Source: a virus. Taken from it: a stretch of 49,163 bases of DNA. The notes under the pieces are model-generated. The model searched no databases, was not told the origin of the DNA, and saw nothing but the letters and a program-made list of their open reading frames with translations. The stretch spans positions 1 to 49,163 of IMG/VR virus record IMGVR_UViG_3300030098_004287. The stretch is one strand, 5' to 3'. Shown here in pieces: positions 1-7,235 of the stretch. The position numbers and the translations under genes were made by a program. Position 1 is the stretch's first letter. Each line of letters begins with the position of its first letter.

Positions 1-94
1 CATCAACATATCTATTGTCTTCTTTAACACAAAAAGGACATGGCTCACCATTACCGACTGCTAACATGCCTTCAACATCTATTTGTCTAGCCAT
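1..94 (-). CDS. Small CxxC protein, 3' end outside the window
   Basis: Partial gene on the minus strand. The ATG (94-92) is preceded by a strong AGGAGG at 101-106, seven bases upstream. The 31 visible codons read as a short polypeptide with a CPFC knuckle near residues 19-22, so it may be half of a zinc ribbon. The start overlaps the stop of the upstream gene (87-311) by 8 bases, which suggests translational coupling. The C-terminal part is missing, so the family cannot be named. Confidence 0.6.
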   Translation of the reverse strand, partial: MARQIDVEGMLAVGNGEPCPFCVKEDNRYVD

Positions 95-311
95 TACTGT
101 CCTCCTTTATAAAGTCTAATAATTCAGCAAGAACAATTAGAACTTCTGAACTAGATGACCAATCAGCATATCCTATTGCTTCATCAGGACTTAATGTTGG
201 GTTATTTTCGCTATAACTTGCTTTCATTACCACTAAATCATATTTTGAAAACACATCGCATTTTCTTTTATACTTTTTAGATATTTCTTGTATTTTATCT
301 TTAATGCTCAT
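87..311 (-). CDS. Hypothetical 74-residue protein
   Basis: Short protein with a lysine-rich N-terminal helix (residues 1-20), a central beta-like stretch, and an acidic, probably helical C-terminus. I do not recognise a family. A good Shine-Dalgarno (AAGGAGC) lies about seven bases before the ATG. The 3' end overlaps the start of the CxxC gene at 1-94, so the two are likely co-translated. The gene follows a 339-base structured intergenic stretch (312-650), which would form its mRNA leader. It probably belongs to the early or accessory leftward operon. Function unknown. Confidence 0.65.
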   Translation of the reverse strand: MSIKDKIQEISKKYKRKCDVFSKYDLVVMKASYSENNPTLSPDEAIGYADWSSSSEVLIVLAELLDFIKEDSNG

Positions 312-333
312 TTGTTCGCTCCTTGTTTAATTA

Positions 334-426
334 TAAGAGAGAGAATACCTTGGGTATTGTTTTAAGATATAAATACCTTCTGCAGTAGGCTATCTCTAAA
401 CGGGTAGGATTTATATCTCTCTCTTA
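334..426 (-). repeat. 11-bp perfect inverted repeat, stem-loop in mRNA leader
   Basis: TAAGAGAGAGA at 334-344 is exactly complementary to TCTCTCTCTTA at 416-426. The enclosed 71 bases contain a further perfect hairpin (344-349 with 353-358). On the minus strand the structure ends about 20 bases before the start codon of 87-311, so it could control translation of that gene or mRNA stability. The purine/pyrimidine repeat character of the arms means chance pairing is somewhat easier than for random sequence. Confidence 0.45.
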
Positions 427-504
427 ATTTGTTGGGCTACTAGTCGCTCCTTGACGTTCACCCATGCACCATTAGTCTTCGTAAGAATTATGTTGTATTA
501 GTAA

Positions 505-606
505 AATAGCAAATCTCTACACGCACCTCTATCCCGTGCATACGTGACACATCTCAGTAATCACCCGTCTTCTTACTTGTAGCCAAATGTAGAGTTTCTT
601 GCTATT
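505..606 (-). ncRNA. Candidate structured RNA element (about 100 nt)
   Basis: The left arm AATAGCAAATCTCTAC (505-520) pairs with the right arm at 589-606: CTCTAC with GTAGAG (6 bp) and AATAGCAA with TTGCTATT (8 bp), separated by a small internal loop. A further GCAC/GTGC hairpin (523-526 with 536-539) lies inside. The region is richer in GC than its surroundings and carries no convincing frame. It resembles no RNA family I can name. It could be a phage small RNA, a leader element, or a processing site between the minus-strand genes. Confidence 0.35.
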
Positions 607-650
607 ATCAGCCATAGTATGATTAGGCTGAACATCATCATACGATGTAG

Positions 651-836
651 TTAGTTTTTATCGTTACCATAAATAATATCTAAGATAGGACTGATACTCA
701 TACCTAACAGAACTATCCATATAACTATTAGAGGTTCGTAGTGTAAACCACGATACCAATGATTGACTACTAGTATAGTCATTAATATTTGTACTACTAT
801 AGGAGCGTATTTACCCCATTTATCAAAGAAATCCAT
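651..836 (-). CDS. Small two-helix membrane protein (61 aa)
   Basis: Two hydrophobic helices are visible, about residues 12-28 and 35-56, joined by a short polar turn containing HWYRGLHYEP. The C-terminus is short and charged. This is the topology of small holin-like or accessory membrane proteins, but the lysozyme and its likely partners are in the late operon, so a holin role is not supported by position. An AGGAG Shine-Dalgarno precedes the ATG. Downstream on its strand lies the structured region 312-650. Upstream (837-986) is a non-coding spacer with a 7-bp inverted repeat (AGGTGTG 891-897, CACACCT 962-968). Confidence 0.6.
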   Translation of the reverse strand: MDFFDKWGKYAPIVVQILMTILVVNHWYRGLHYEPLIVIWIVLLGMSISPILDIIYGNDKN

Positions 837-986
837 AATATTGTACTCCTGTGTTGTTTGTGTAATGTTTATACCTAATAAAACGTTTTAAGGTGTGAAT
901 AATAAAAAATATACGAACGAAGTGAGACAATGAAGATAGCGATAGAGATGCATCACTAGGACACACCTCTATTGCTAATTGGAAGG

Positions 987-1370
987 CTATTGTGCAGTAA
1001 CTGAGGAAATATCAGATTCATCAACACTATCATCTACCTCAATGATGTCATTCATCTGAGCTTTGGTGATAACTTCTTGAGATTCTCTATCCCAGTAAGC
1101 TGTAGCCAAATCATCAGATTCATAATCAAGAGCTGTATCAGCGTCTACATCATCAAGAAAGATAGTAACTAAAGTCTTCTTGATAGATACTTTGGTAGTA
1201 TCTTGATTTGGTTGAAGTAATGATAATCTACCAGAGCTTGCACCATCAAATACTTGAACTCTCTTTGCTGGTTGAGCTGAAGAGTAGCCAAAGGTATCAT
1301 TCTTGAAACCTCTGAAATATACTTCAATGAATCTCTTGTTTCCATAGCCTAAGATATTGTCTGCAAACAT
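987..1370 (-). CDS. Hypothetical acidic protein (127 aa)
   Basis: The protein has a beta-rich N-terminal half and a strongly acidic C-terminus rich in Asp, Glu and Ser. No cysteines, membrane segments or known motif can be seen. The start is preceded by a purine-rich GGGAGAAAGAGAG stretch that can serve as ribosome binding site, and by a small CCCAATAGGG hairpin at about 1388-1397. It is the first gene of the leftward set at the left side and faces the divergent region 1371-1897. The acidic tail and early position would fit a small regulatory or host-takeover protein, but this is inference only. Confidence 0.6.
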   Translation of the reverse strand: MFADNILGYGNKRFIEVYFRGFKNDTFGYSSAQPAKRVQVFDGASSGRLSLLQPNQDTTKVSIKKTLVTIFLDDVDADTALDYESDDLATAYWDRESQEVITKAQMNDIIEVDDSVDESDISSVTAQ

Positions 1371-1483
1371 AATTGTCTCTCTTTCTCCCTATTGGGAATT
1401 GTTTGGAATTGGAAATAACGGAAATCGCTATTTCAAAAAACTACTTGGGGGGGTGTACCTAGCAAATATAGCTGAATAACAAA

Positions 1484-1705
1484 ATGTATCAATTTTTAAA
1501 ACTTGCCCTTGTATTTGTAATAGTAGGTATAGTATATTATTTGGTTCATGAGACAATATATAACATATTATCACCCTTTAGGCACCCCTGCAATGGTTCT
1601 ACCTCGAGGGTCAGAAGTTGGGTTTACTCTCCATATAGGATAAAGAGGTTTGTCCCCAATAGTCTCGTAAATTGTTTTAATATAAATCTTAGTATGGGTC
1701 GATGA
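1484..1705 (+). CDS. Doubtful small membrane ORF (73 aa)
   Basis: The first 25 or so residues are a plausible membrane helix (LKLALVFVIVGIVYYLV), but the rest is rich in Arg, Ser and Pro and does not look like the proteins of this phage. No Shine-Dalgarno precedes the ATG. Either this is a chance frame in the divergent control region, or only its N-terminal part was once coding. Listed with low confidence. Confidence 0.2.
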   Translation: MYQFLKLALVFVIVGIVYYLVHETIYNILSPFRHPCNGSTSRVRSWVYSPYRIKRFVPNSLVNCFNINLSMGR

Positions 1706-1855
1706 AACCTACTCTATGAAGGCAAGATGAGAATGAGAATGTCCGTAGGAGACTAAATAAGCTTGGTTTACTGAAAGTAGGAATCTAGTGTACTGGCTAA
1801 AGAGGAAGTTTAAAATTAAATATCTTTTCTGCTCAGGGACACCTACGCCTGGCTC

Positions 1856-1875
1856 ACACTATTAGGAAATAGTGT
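1856..1875 (+). promoter_or_regulatory. 8-bp hairpin upstream of the first late gene
   Basis: ACACTATT (1856-1863) pairs perfectly with AATAGTGT (1868-1875) around an AGGA loop. It lies 23 bases before the ATG at 1898, a gene without a visible Shine-Dalgarno. It may be a leader structure, or a weak terminator for anything transcribed through the divergent region. There is no T-tract immediately after it. Confidence 0.4.
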
Positions 1876-1897
1876 TCGCATTGTTTATATTTAGTAT

Positions 1898-2110
1898 ATG
1901 TCTAAAGATAAAAATAATAAAGTTACTTATACATTAGAGATAACATACAATCCAGATACTGATGAAGTAGAGTATATAGCTGAAGGTTTTGACGATGAAG
2001 TAGACTTTACTCCTATTACTCCAAATTATATAGATAAAGACTATACCAAGTTTATTACTTCTGAAGATATGGAAATGATAAGGAATGTATACGACATAGA
2101 AGAAAACTAA
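1898..2110 (+). CDS. Small acidic protein, first gene of late operon (70 aa)
   Basis: A very acidic small protein with alternating beta-like segments (VTYTLEITYNP, EVEYIAEGF) and a short acidic helix at the C-terminus. No family is recognised. The stop overlaps the start of the small terminase gene in a TAATG junction (2108-2112), so it is the leading gene of the packaging operon. There is no clear ribosome binding site, and an 8-bp hairpin sits just upstream. The acidic character would fit a DNA mimic or a partner of a DNA-binding protein, but this is only inference. Confidence 0.6.
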   Translation: MSKDKNNKVTYTLEITYNPDTDEVEYIAEGFDDEVDFTPITPNYIDKDYTKFITSEDMEMIRNVYDIEEN

Positions 2111-2838
2111 TGAGAGTATATTTAATAAGAAAAATAGAGCATGTTGTCTACGATAAAGATGATGTATTGCCTTCTCATATAATACCTAAAGATAATTGGC
2201 GTACATCTAAAATAGGTGATTGGGTAAAGACTGATGATGATTGCATTATTCAGATTCTTAGAAAAGGTAAAATGCTTCAAAGAGATAGAGAACTTAATTA
2301 TGTAGGTACTTGTACTGGAACATTTATTTGTAAGAACTCTATAAATATGGATACAAAGAAAAGAACTAATATATATTCATTTGGAGGAAGCACTACTCCG
2401 TCAGAGGTAGTAGAACAACGAAAAGAATTAACAACTAATGAGCATTTATTTGTTACGTATTTACAACAAAAGATGAAACCTGTAGATGCTTATTTAAAAG
2501 CTTTTCCTACGAATAACCCTAGTTATGCAAAGGTAAAAGCATATAATTTATTTAAAACACAAAGGGTAAGGACTGCTATGAAAGAAGAACTTAAGCCTGT
2601 AATGGAAGAGTTAGGTATAGACGATAGGTTAGTATTAAGTGGTATTAAAGCTGAGGCATTATCTGCTGATAAGGCTGATACAAGACTTAAAGCATTATTT
2701 AAACTAGCTGATATACTTGACTTAGAAGAAAAAAGCACAACTAAAACACATCAAGTAACAGGTGCTGTATTCCAAGGATTTACAAATGATATGCTAGAAG
2801 TTGCTGAACGAAAAGAATTGACAGATGGAAAGAAATAA
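2110..2838 (+). CDS. terS: Terminase small subunit with unusual N-terminal domain
   Basis: Residues from about 107 to 205 match the Terminase_2 type of small subunit: a helix-turn-helix-like opening (LTTNEHLFVTYLQ), then DAYLKAF, a KVKAYNLF helix, and a long helical stretch ending in ALFKLADILDL. Such proteins recognise the packaging site on phage DNA and regulate the large subunit. About 105 residues precede this core and look like a beta-rich domain (IGDWVKTDDDCIIQILRKGK), which typical small terminases lack. The gene lies just before the large subunit, separated by a 49-residue membrane ORF, as expected for a packaging operon. The start is translationally coupled to the gene before it (TAATG). 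Confidence 0.8.
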   Translation: MRVYLIRKIEHVVYDKDDVLPSHIIPKDNWRTSKIGDWVKTDDDCIIQILRKGKMLQRDRELNYVGTCTGTFICKNSINMDTKKRTNIYSFGGSTTPSEVVEQRKELTTNEHLFVTYLQQKMKPVDAYLKAFPTNNPSYAKVKAYNLFKTQRVRTAMKEELKPVMEELGIDDRLVLSGIKAEALSADKADTRLKALFKLADILDLEEKSTTKTHQVTGAVFQGFTNDMLEVAERKELTDGKK

Positions 2839-2974
2839 AGTTGAATCTGTAAGACTAGAAACTCCTTTTGGAGCTATTGAAAGTGATAGCGGCAATCATA
2901 GTGTAGATGTCATTACTATAGGTGCATTAATTATTGTTCTTTATATATGCAAGAAAATATACTTTGGTAGATGA
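2825..2974 (+). CDS. Single-helix membrane microprotein between terminase genes (49 aa)
   Basis: A 49-codon frame begins with ATG at 2825 inside the end of the small terminase gene (14-base overlap) and ends with TGA at 2974. The N-terminal half is polar and carries RLETPFGAIESDSG. Residues 29-42 form a hydrophobic helix, followed by a basic tail (KKIYFGR). The overlap, the clean membrane-anchor design and the lack of any other use of the 155-base gap support a real gene. An AAAAGAATTG stretch upstream could be a weak ribosome binding site. Function unknown. Confidence 0.5.
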   Translation: MERNKVESVRLETPFGAIESDSGNHSVDVITIGALIIVLYICKKIYFGR

Positions 2975-2993
2975 TAGAAGAGGTAATTAGTAT

Positions 2994-4547
2994 ATGGCTA
3001 ATATTAATTTTAATGACGTATCGAAGCAAGAAGAAGCATTAGAATTAGCTAAAAAAGATATGATATCTTTTGGGAAGTTATTTCTTCCAGACGATTTTTT
3101 AAGGAGTGAAACACCTCCTTTTCATTATGAAGTAGCTGATACCATAAGCAATATAGATAAAAAACAGGTGGCTATCATACTCCCACGTGGTCATGGTAAG
3201 ACCGTACTCACCAAATGCGATATACTCCGCAGCTTCTTGTTCTCATCCGAGCCTCTGTTTTATGGCTGGGTATCAGCTACTGCTAAATTAGCGTCAGGTA
3301 ATATGGATTATATTAAATATCATTTAGAATTTAATGAACGTATTACCTATTTTTTTGGTAATCAAAAAGGAAGTAAATGGACGGAGGTAGACATTGAATT
3401 ACAAAATGGATGTAAACTTATTTCGAAATCGAATATCTCAGGGATTAGAGGGGGTGCAAAACTACATAAAAGATATGACCTTATCATCCTCGATGACTTC
3501 GAAGATGAAAACAATACTATCACAGCAGAAGCCAGAGCAAAAAACTCCAATCTTATCACTGCTGTGGTATTCCCTGCACTTGAGCCTCATACTGGTAGGT
3601 TACGTATTAATGGAACTCCTGTTCACTTTGATTCTTTTATTAATAATCTTATCGTTAATTATGATAAATCTAAAAAAGAGAGCAGTAAGTTTTCTTGGGA
3701 CATTATTTGCAAAAAAGCTATAGATGAAAATGGTGTAATGCTTTGGGACTCCTGGTTTGGAACTAAAGAGATGGAGCGTAAAAAGAAGTTTTATGCTGAT
3801 TCAGGTCAGCCATCAAAGTTTTATCAAGAGTATATGATGGAAGTACAAAGCGAAGAAGATGCAATGTTTACTCGTAAGCATATAAAGTATTGGGAAGGTT
3901 CTTATAGTTATGATGCTGAAGCAAATATTTCTTATTTAAGTATAGACGGAAAAGATATTGAACCTGTAAATATATTTGTAGGCGTAGACCCAGCAACAGA
4001 TAGTGCAAGACGAGAAGCAGATTATAGCGTATTATTAACTATTGCTGTTGATATGAATAATAATATATATGTGATTGATTACATAAAGAAAAGGGGCATC
4101 CCTGTTTTAGGTATTCCAGGAGAAGATAAGCTAGGTATTGTAGATTATATGTATCAAATAGAAAAGCAATATCATCCTACATTATTTACAGTAGAAGATA
4201 CTGCAATGAGTAAACCTATATTCCAAGCATTAAGAGCAGAAGCTAGAAGAAGAAATAATTTTAATGTCAGATGGAAAGAAGAAAAACCAGGAAACAGAAT
4301 GTCCAAAAGAGATAGGATACAAGAAGTACTGGCACAACGTTTTTCAATTGGACAAATACATATTAAAAAAGACCATCATGATTTGTTTCATGAAATTATT
4401 ACATTTGGCCCACGTATGAGTCATGATGATACTATAGATGCACTTGCATATGCATGTAAATTTTCAAGACCTATTATAAATATAGTAGAAGAAAAACAAA
4501 AATTTTATAGAAAGAAACCAACTGCTAAAAGCTGGATAGTTGCATAA
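2994..4547 (+). CDS. terL: Terminase large subunit (ATPase and nuclease)
   Basis: Large terminase that drives DNA into the procapsid and cuts it. The ATPase domain has a Walker A PRGHGKT (64-70) and Walker B LIILDD (163-168) followed by acidic residues. The RNase H-like nuclease domain has its first Asp in VGVDPATD (Asp332), a middle acidic motif VEDT (about residue 402), and a last motif SHDDTIDAL with Asp478, Asp479 and Asp482. The length of 517 is normal for the family. A GAGG Shine-Dalgarno precedes the ATG. The stop overlaps the next ATG (TAATG). Two stretches (about 3170-3290 and 3475-3600) have clearly more C and G at third positions than the rest of the gene. Confidence 0.95.
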   Translation: MANINFNDVSKQEEALELAKKDMISFGKLFLPDDFLRSETPPFHYEVADTISNIDKKQVAIILPRGHGKTVLTKCDILRSFLFSSEPLFYGWVSATAKLASGNMDYIKYHLEFNERITYFFGNQKGSKWTEVDIELQNGCKLISKSNISGIRGGAKLHKRYDLIILDDFEDENNTITAEARAKNSNLITAVVFPALEPHTGRLRINGTPVHFDSFINNLIVNYDKSKKESSKFSWDIICKKAIDENGVMLWDSWFGTKEMERKKKFYADSGQPSKFYQEYMMEVQSEEDAMFTRKHIKYWEGSYSYDAEANISYLSIDGKDIEPVNIFVGVDPATDSARREADYSVLLTIAVDMNNNIYVIDYIKKRGIPVLGIPGEDKLGIVDYMYQIEKQYHPTLFTVEDTAMSKPIFQALRAEARRRNNFNVRWKEEKPGNRMSKRDRIQEVLAQRFSIGQIHIKKDHHDLFHEIITFGPRMSHDDTIDALAYACKFSRPIINIVEEKQKFYRKKPTAKSWIVA

Positions 4548-4873
4548 TGGACTTATTTGCATTAATAGAAACGTTTGGAGTTCCAGTTGCTATGAGTATT
4601 GCATTTGGTTTTTTTATTTGGAAACAAAATAACTGGATACAAAACGAATTACAAAAAGAACTACGAGAATCTTTTGAACGATTAGAAGATATGATAGATA
4701 AAGATTTTAGAAATATAGTTATTGGTCTTATTAATGCACAAAAAGAAACGCAAATTAAAATTAGTGAAATAAATAGAAGTTATAAAGCTATTGTAGAAAT
4801 AATATGCATGTTAGAAGATAATGGTTTAAAAAAGAAATGGCTTCAGAAAAAAACAGTAGAAGAAGACTGGTAA
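4547..4873 (+). CDS. Membrane-anchored coiled-coil protein (108 aa)
   Basis: Residues 4-24 form one membrane helix (LIETFGVPVAMSIAFGFFIW), followed by a long charged helix (about 30-100) with heptad character. The arrangement recalls small YvrJ-like and phage holin-like proteins, but the similarity is weak and I would not name a family. It sits between the large terminase and portal genes and is translationally coupled to the terminase by a TAATG overlap. It could be a virion or membrane accessory protein, or a lysis accessory; the sequence does not decide. Confidence 0.7.
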   Translation: MDLFALIETFGVPVAMSIAFGFFIWKQNNWIQNELQKELRESFERLEDMIDKDFRNIVIGLINAQKETQIKISEINRSYKAIVEIICMLEDNGLKKKWLQKKTVEEDW

Positions 4874-4914
4874 ACTTTATTATATTAAGATGCTAAATAC
4901 CATAAGGAATTTTA

Positions 4915-7185
4915 ATGGCAAAAATAGATAAGGCAGTTCAAAAAGTACAGAATTATTTTAATTCTGCTAAAACTACACAACGAACTCAATGGGAACATAT
5001 AAATCAAAAAGGATTTGATTTTGCTAATGATAATCAAATTTCAGAAGGAGAAAAACGTTCCTTAGAAGAGCAAGGTATGCCTACTTTTACTATTAATAGA
5101 ATAATACCTGTAGTAGAAATGCTTAATTTTTATGCTACAGCTAAAACTCCTAGATGGCAAGCAGTAGGTGCTCAAGGAGACGATGTAGATGTCGCTTCTA
5201 TGTTTTCTGATATAGCTGATTATATATGGTACAATTCTCATGGAGAAGTTTTGTATAGTAATGCAATAAATGATTGCATAACAAAGTCATTAGGTTTTAT
5301 GATGGTTACTGTAGACCCTGATGCCGACCAAGGAATGGGTGAAGTAGTTATTACACAACCAGACCCTTTTGATATATTTGTTGATGAAAAATCTAGAGAT
5401 ATATTATTTAGAGATGCTTCTTATATAATGATAAGAAAAGTATTACCTAAAGGTCATTTAGTCAATAAATTCCCTTTTGCAAAAAGAAAAATAATGAATG
5501 CTGAATCAAACGATACTTCGTTTATAGCGTATTCAGAAAAAGCCACCGATATAGAACAAAAAGATTTTAATTATAAAGATATGGCTTTAAATGATTCAAT
5601 ACACGAAAAAGAAGAAGATAAATTAATTGAGTATTTTGAATTATATGAAAAAGAAAAAGTAGAATATATGAATGTCTTTTTAAGAGTTTTGCCTGACGAA
5701 AGAACTCAAAGACAAATAGTTGAACAAGCAAAAATTGAAGTAAAAAGAATGGAAGAAGAAATGACTGTTGTTTTTAAAGAAAAGTCATTGCAAATGCAGC
5801 AAGCTGTTGAAGCTGGAGAAATGCTTCCTGAAAGAATGCAATTAGAAATGAAAAAAGAACAAGAGATGATAGCTAATCAGTTAAAATCTTTTGAAATAGA
5901 AGTAACAAATAAATTGCAAGAAGAAAATCAACAAGTTGAAAATCAAGTATTTTCTAAAAAAGAATTTGATTTAATTCTAGAATCTGAAACAGATATTAAA
6001 GATAGAATAGTAGATGCTATTGGATTTAGAGAGAATAGAGTTAAAATGACTAGAGTAGTGGGAGATAAAAAGTTAGATGAAAGCTTTTTACCGTTAAAAG
6101 AATATCCTATAGTTCCATTTCATTATAAATGGACAGGAACTCCACTACCAATATCAGCAGTATCTCCACTTATAGGAAAACAAAGAGAATTAAATAAAGC
6201 TCACCAACTTATGGTACATAATGCATCTTTAGGAAGTAGTCTTAGATATATGTATGAAGATGGTTCTATTGATGTTGACCATTGGGAAAGATATTCATCA
6301 TCTCCTGGAGCTTTGCTTCCTGTTAGAAGTGGGTTTGAGCAACCAACTCCTGTTATGCCTTTTCAGTTAAATAATGCATTTTTTGGATTAGTTAATCAAG
6401 GCAAAGGTGATATGGAATACTTAGCAGGAATATATTCTGCTCAACAAGGAGATACATCAGCATCTCAAGATATGCCTTATCGTGGTATGCTTGCTATGGA
6501 TGAATATGGAACTAGAAGAATTAAATACTGGTTAAAAAACAGCATTGAACCTGCATTAAGACAACTTGGAGAAGTAGTTAAACAATTATCTCAAAATGTT
6601 TACACTGCTAATAAAGTATTTAATATTATACAACCTAATGAAATTTCAGGAGAAAAAAGAGTAGAAATTAATATTCCTATATATAATGATTATGGTAAAA
6701 TAATAGATAAATATTATGATTATAAATCTGCTAAGTTTGATGTTAGAATAATTTCAGGCTCAACATTACCTGTTAATAGATGGGCATATTTAGAAGAATT
6801 AAAACAATTACTTCAAATGGGAGTAGTTGATGATATAGCTGTATTAGAACAGGCTGATATTAAAAACAAAGAAAATATTATTAAAAGAAAATCTTTATAT
6901 TCACAATTACAATCTCAAATATCTAGTCTTGAAGAACAAATAAAAGATTTAAAAGGAAACAACGAAACTTTAGAGCGACAAGTTATTCAATCTAAAATAC
7001 AATCTAAAGTTATTGGAAGTTCTGCAGAGATAGAAAAACAAGTTGCAAATACAAAAGCTAATATATATAAAGAAGAGCTTGAAGCTAAAGCAGCACATAA
7101 ATTAAACAGAGGTTTAATGAAAAAAGATTTAGAAAGAAGGCAAGAAAAAATAAAAGAAGCTAATCGAAGAGATATAATTGATTAG
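4915..7185 (+). CDS. Portal protein, P22-like
   Basis: The dodecameric ring at the packaging vertex through which DNA enters and leaves. The N-terminal 230 residues match the P22-type portal family: FTINRIIPVVEMLNFY after an EEQGMPTF turn, then CITKSLGFMMVTVDPD and DPFDIFVDEKSRD. Residues about 245-340 are a long charged coiled coil, and the central crown/wing part resumes around residue 390 with PLKEYPIVPFHYKWTG. The last 110 residues are another coiled coil, which may be the barrel that projects into the capsid in P22-like portals. A Shine-Dalgarno AAGGAA lies seven bases before the ATG. Terminase precedes and scaffold follows, the standard order. Confidence 0.9.
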   Translation: MAKIDKAVQKVQNYFNSAKTTQRTQWEHINQKGFDFANDNQISEGEKRSLEEQGMPTFTINRIIPVVEMLNFYATAKTPRWQAVGAQGDDVDVASMFSDIADYIWYNSHGEVLYSNAINDCITKSLGFMMVTVDPDADQGMGEVVITQPDPFDIFVDEKSRDILFRDASYIMIRKVLPKGHLVNKFPFAKRKIMNAESNDTSFIAYSEKATDIEQKDFNYKDMALNDSIHEKEEDKLIEYFELYEKEKVEYMNVFLRVLPDERTQRQIVEQAKIEVKRMEEEMTVVFKEKSLQMQQAVEAGEMLPERMQLEMKKEQEMIANQLKSFEIEVTNKLQEENQQVENQVFSKKEFDLILESETDIKDRIVDAIGFRENRVKMTRVVGDKKLDESFLPLKEYPIVPFHYKWTGTPLPISAVSPLIGKQRELNKAHQLMVHNASLGSSLRYMYEDGSIDVDHWERYSSSPGALLPVRSGFEQPTPVMPFQLNNAFFGLVNQGKGDMEYLAGIYSAQQGDTSASQDMPYRGMLAMDEYGTRRIKYWLKNSIEPALRQLGEVVKQLSQNVYTANKVFNIIQPNEISGEKRVEINIPIYNDYGKIIDKYYDYKSAKFDVRIISGSTLPVNRWAYLEELKQLLQMGVVDDIAVLEQADIKNKENIIKRKSLYSQLQSQISSLEEQIKDLKGNNETLERQVIQSKIQSKVIGSSAEIEKQVANTKANIYKEELEAKAAHKLNRGLMKKDLERRQEKIKEANRRDIID

Positions 7186-7235
7186 GAAAAAATATATTGC
7201 CTTGTTAGATTTAGATGTAAAAAAAGGGGAAGATA

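Larger units (their letters stand above)
312..650. other. Structured intergenic region without a convincing gene
   Basis: No reading frame here has both useful length and a ribosome binding site. Two long inverted repeats are present (334-426 and 505-606, listed separately), plus a small perfect hairpin with arms at 344-349 and 353-358 (AATACC/GGTATT, 3-base loop). Since the flanking genes 651-836 and 87-311 both run leftward, any transcript would read the minus strand, and the region would be the leader of 87-311 or a separate small RNA. On the minus strand a short reading frame near 450-460 has an AAGGAGC-like sequence within it, but it is too short to call. Confidence 0.5.
1371..1897. promoter_or_regulatory. 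Divergent control region between leftward genes and late operon
   Basis: About 530 bases separate the leftward gene 987-1370 from the rightward terminase operon beginning at 1898, so promoters for both directions should lie here. I cannot identify a convincing -35/-10 pair. Visible structure includes a hairpin at 1412-1434 (GAAATA/TATTTC arms), a run of seven G at about 1445-1451, and an 8-bp hairpin at 1856-1875. Base composition in 1575-1660 and 1825-1855 is less AT-rich than in the genes. Only one weak reading frame (1484-1705) occurs. Confidence 0.45.

Noticed and set aside
1575-1700. Possible tRNA in the divergent region (GGTTCTACCTC-like sequence)
   Set aside because: No consistent acceptor stem, anticodon arm or TTCGA loop could be drawn; treated as non-coding.
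3394-3723. A 109-codon open frame on the plus strand inside the large terminase gene
   Set aside because: It is fully contained within terL, has no ribosome binding site, and its protein is of low complexity; the terminase motifs prove the other frame is coding.
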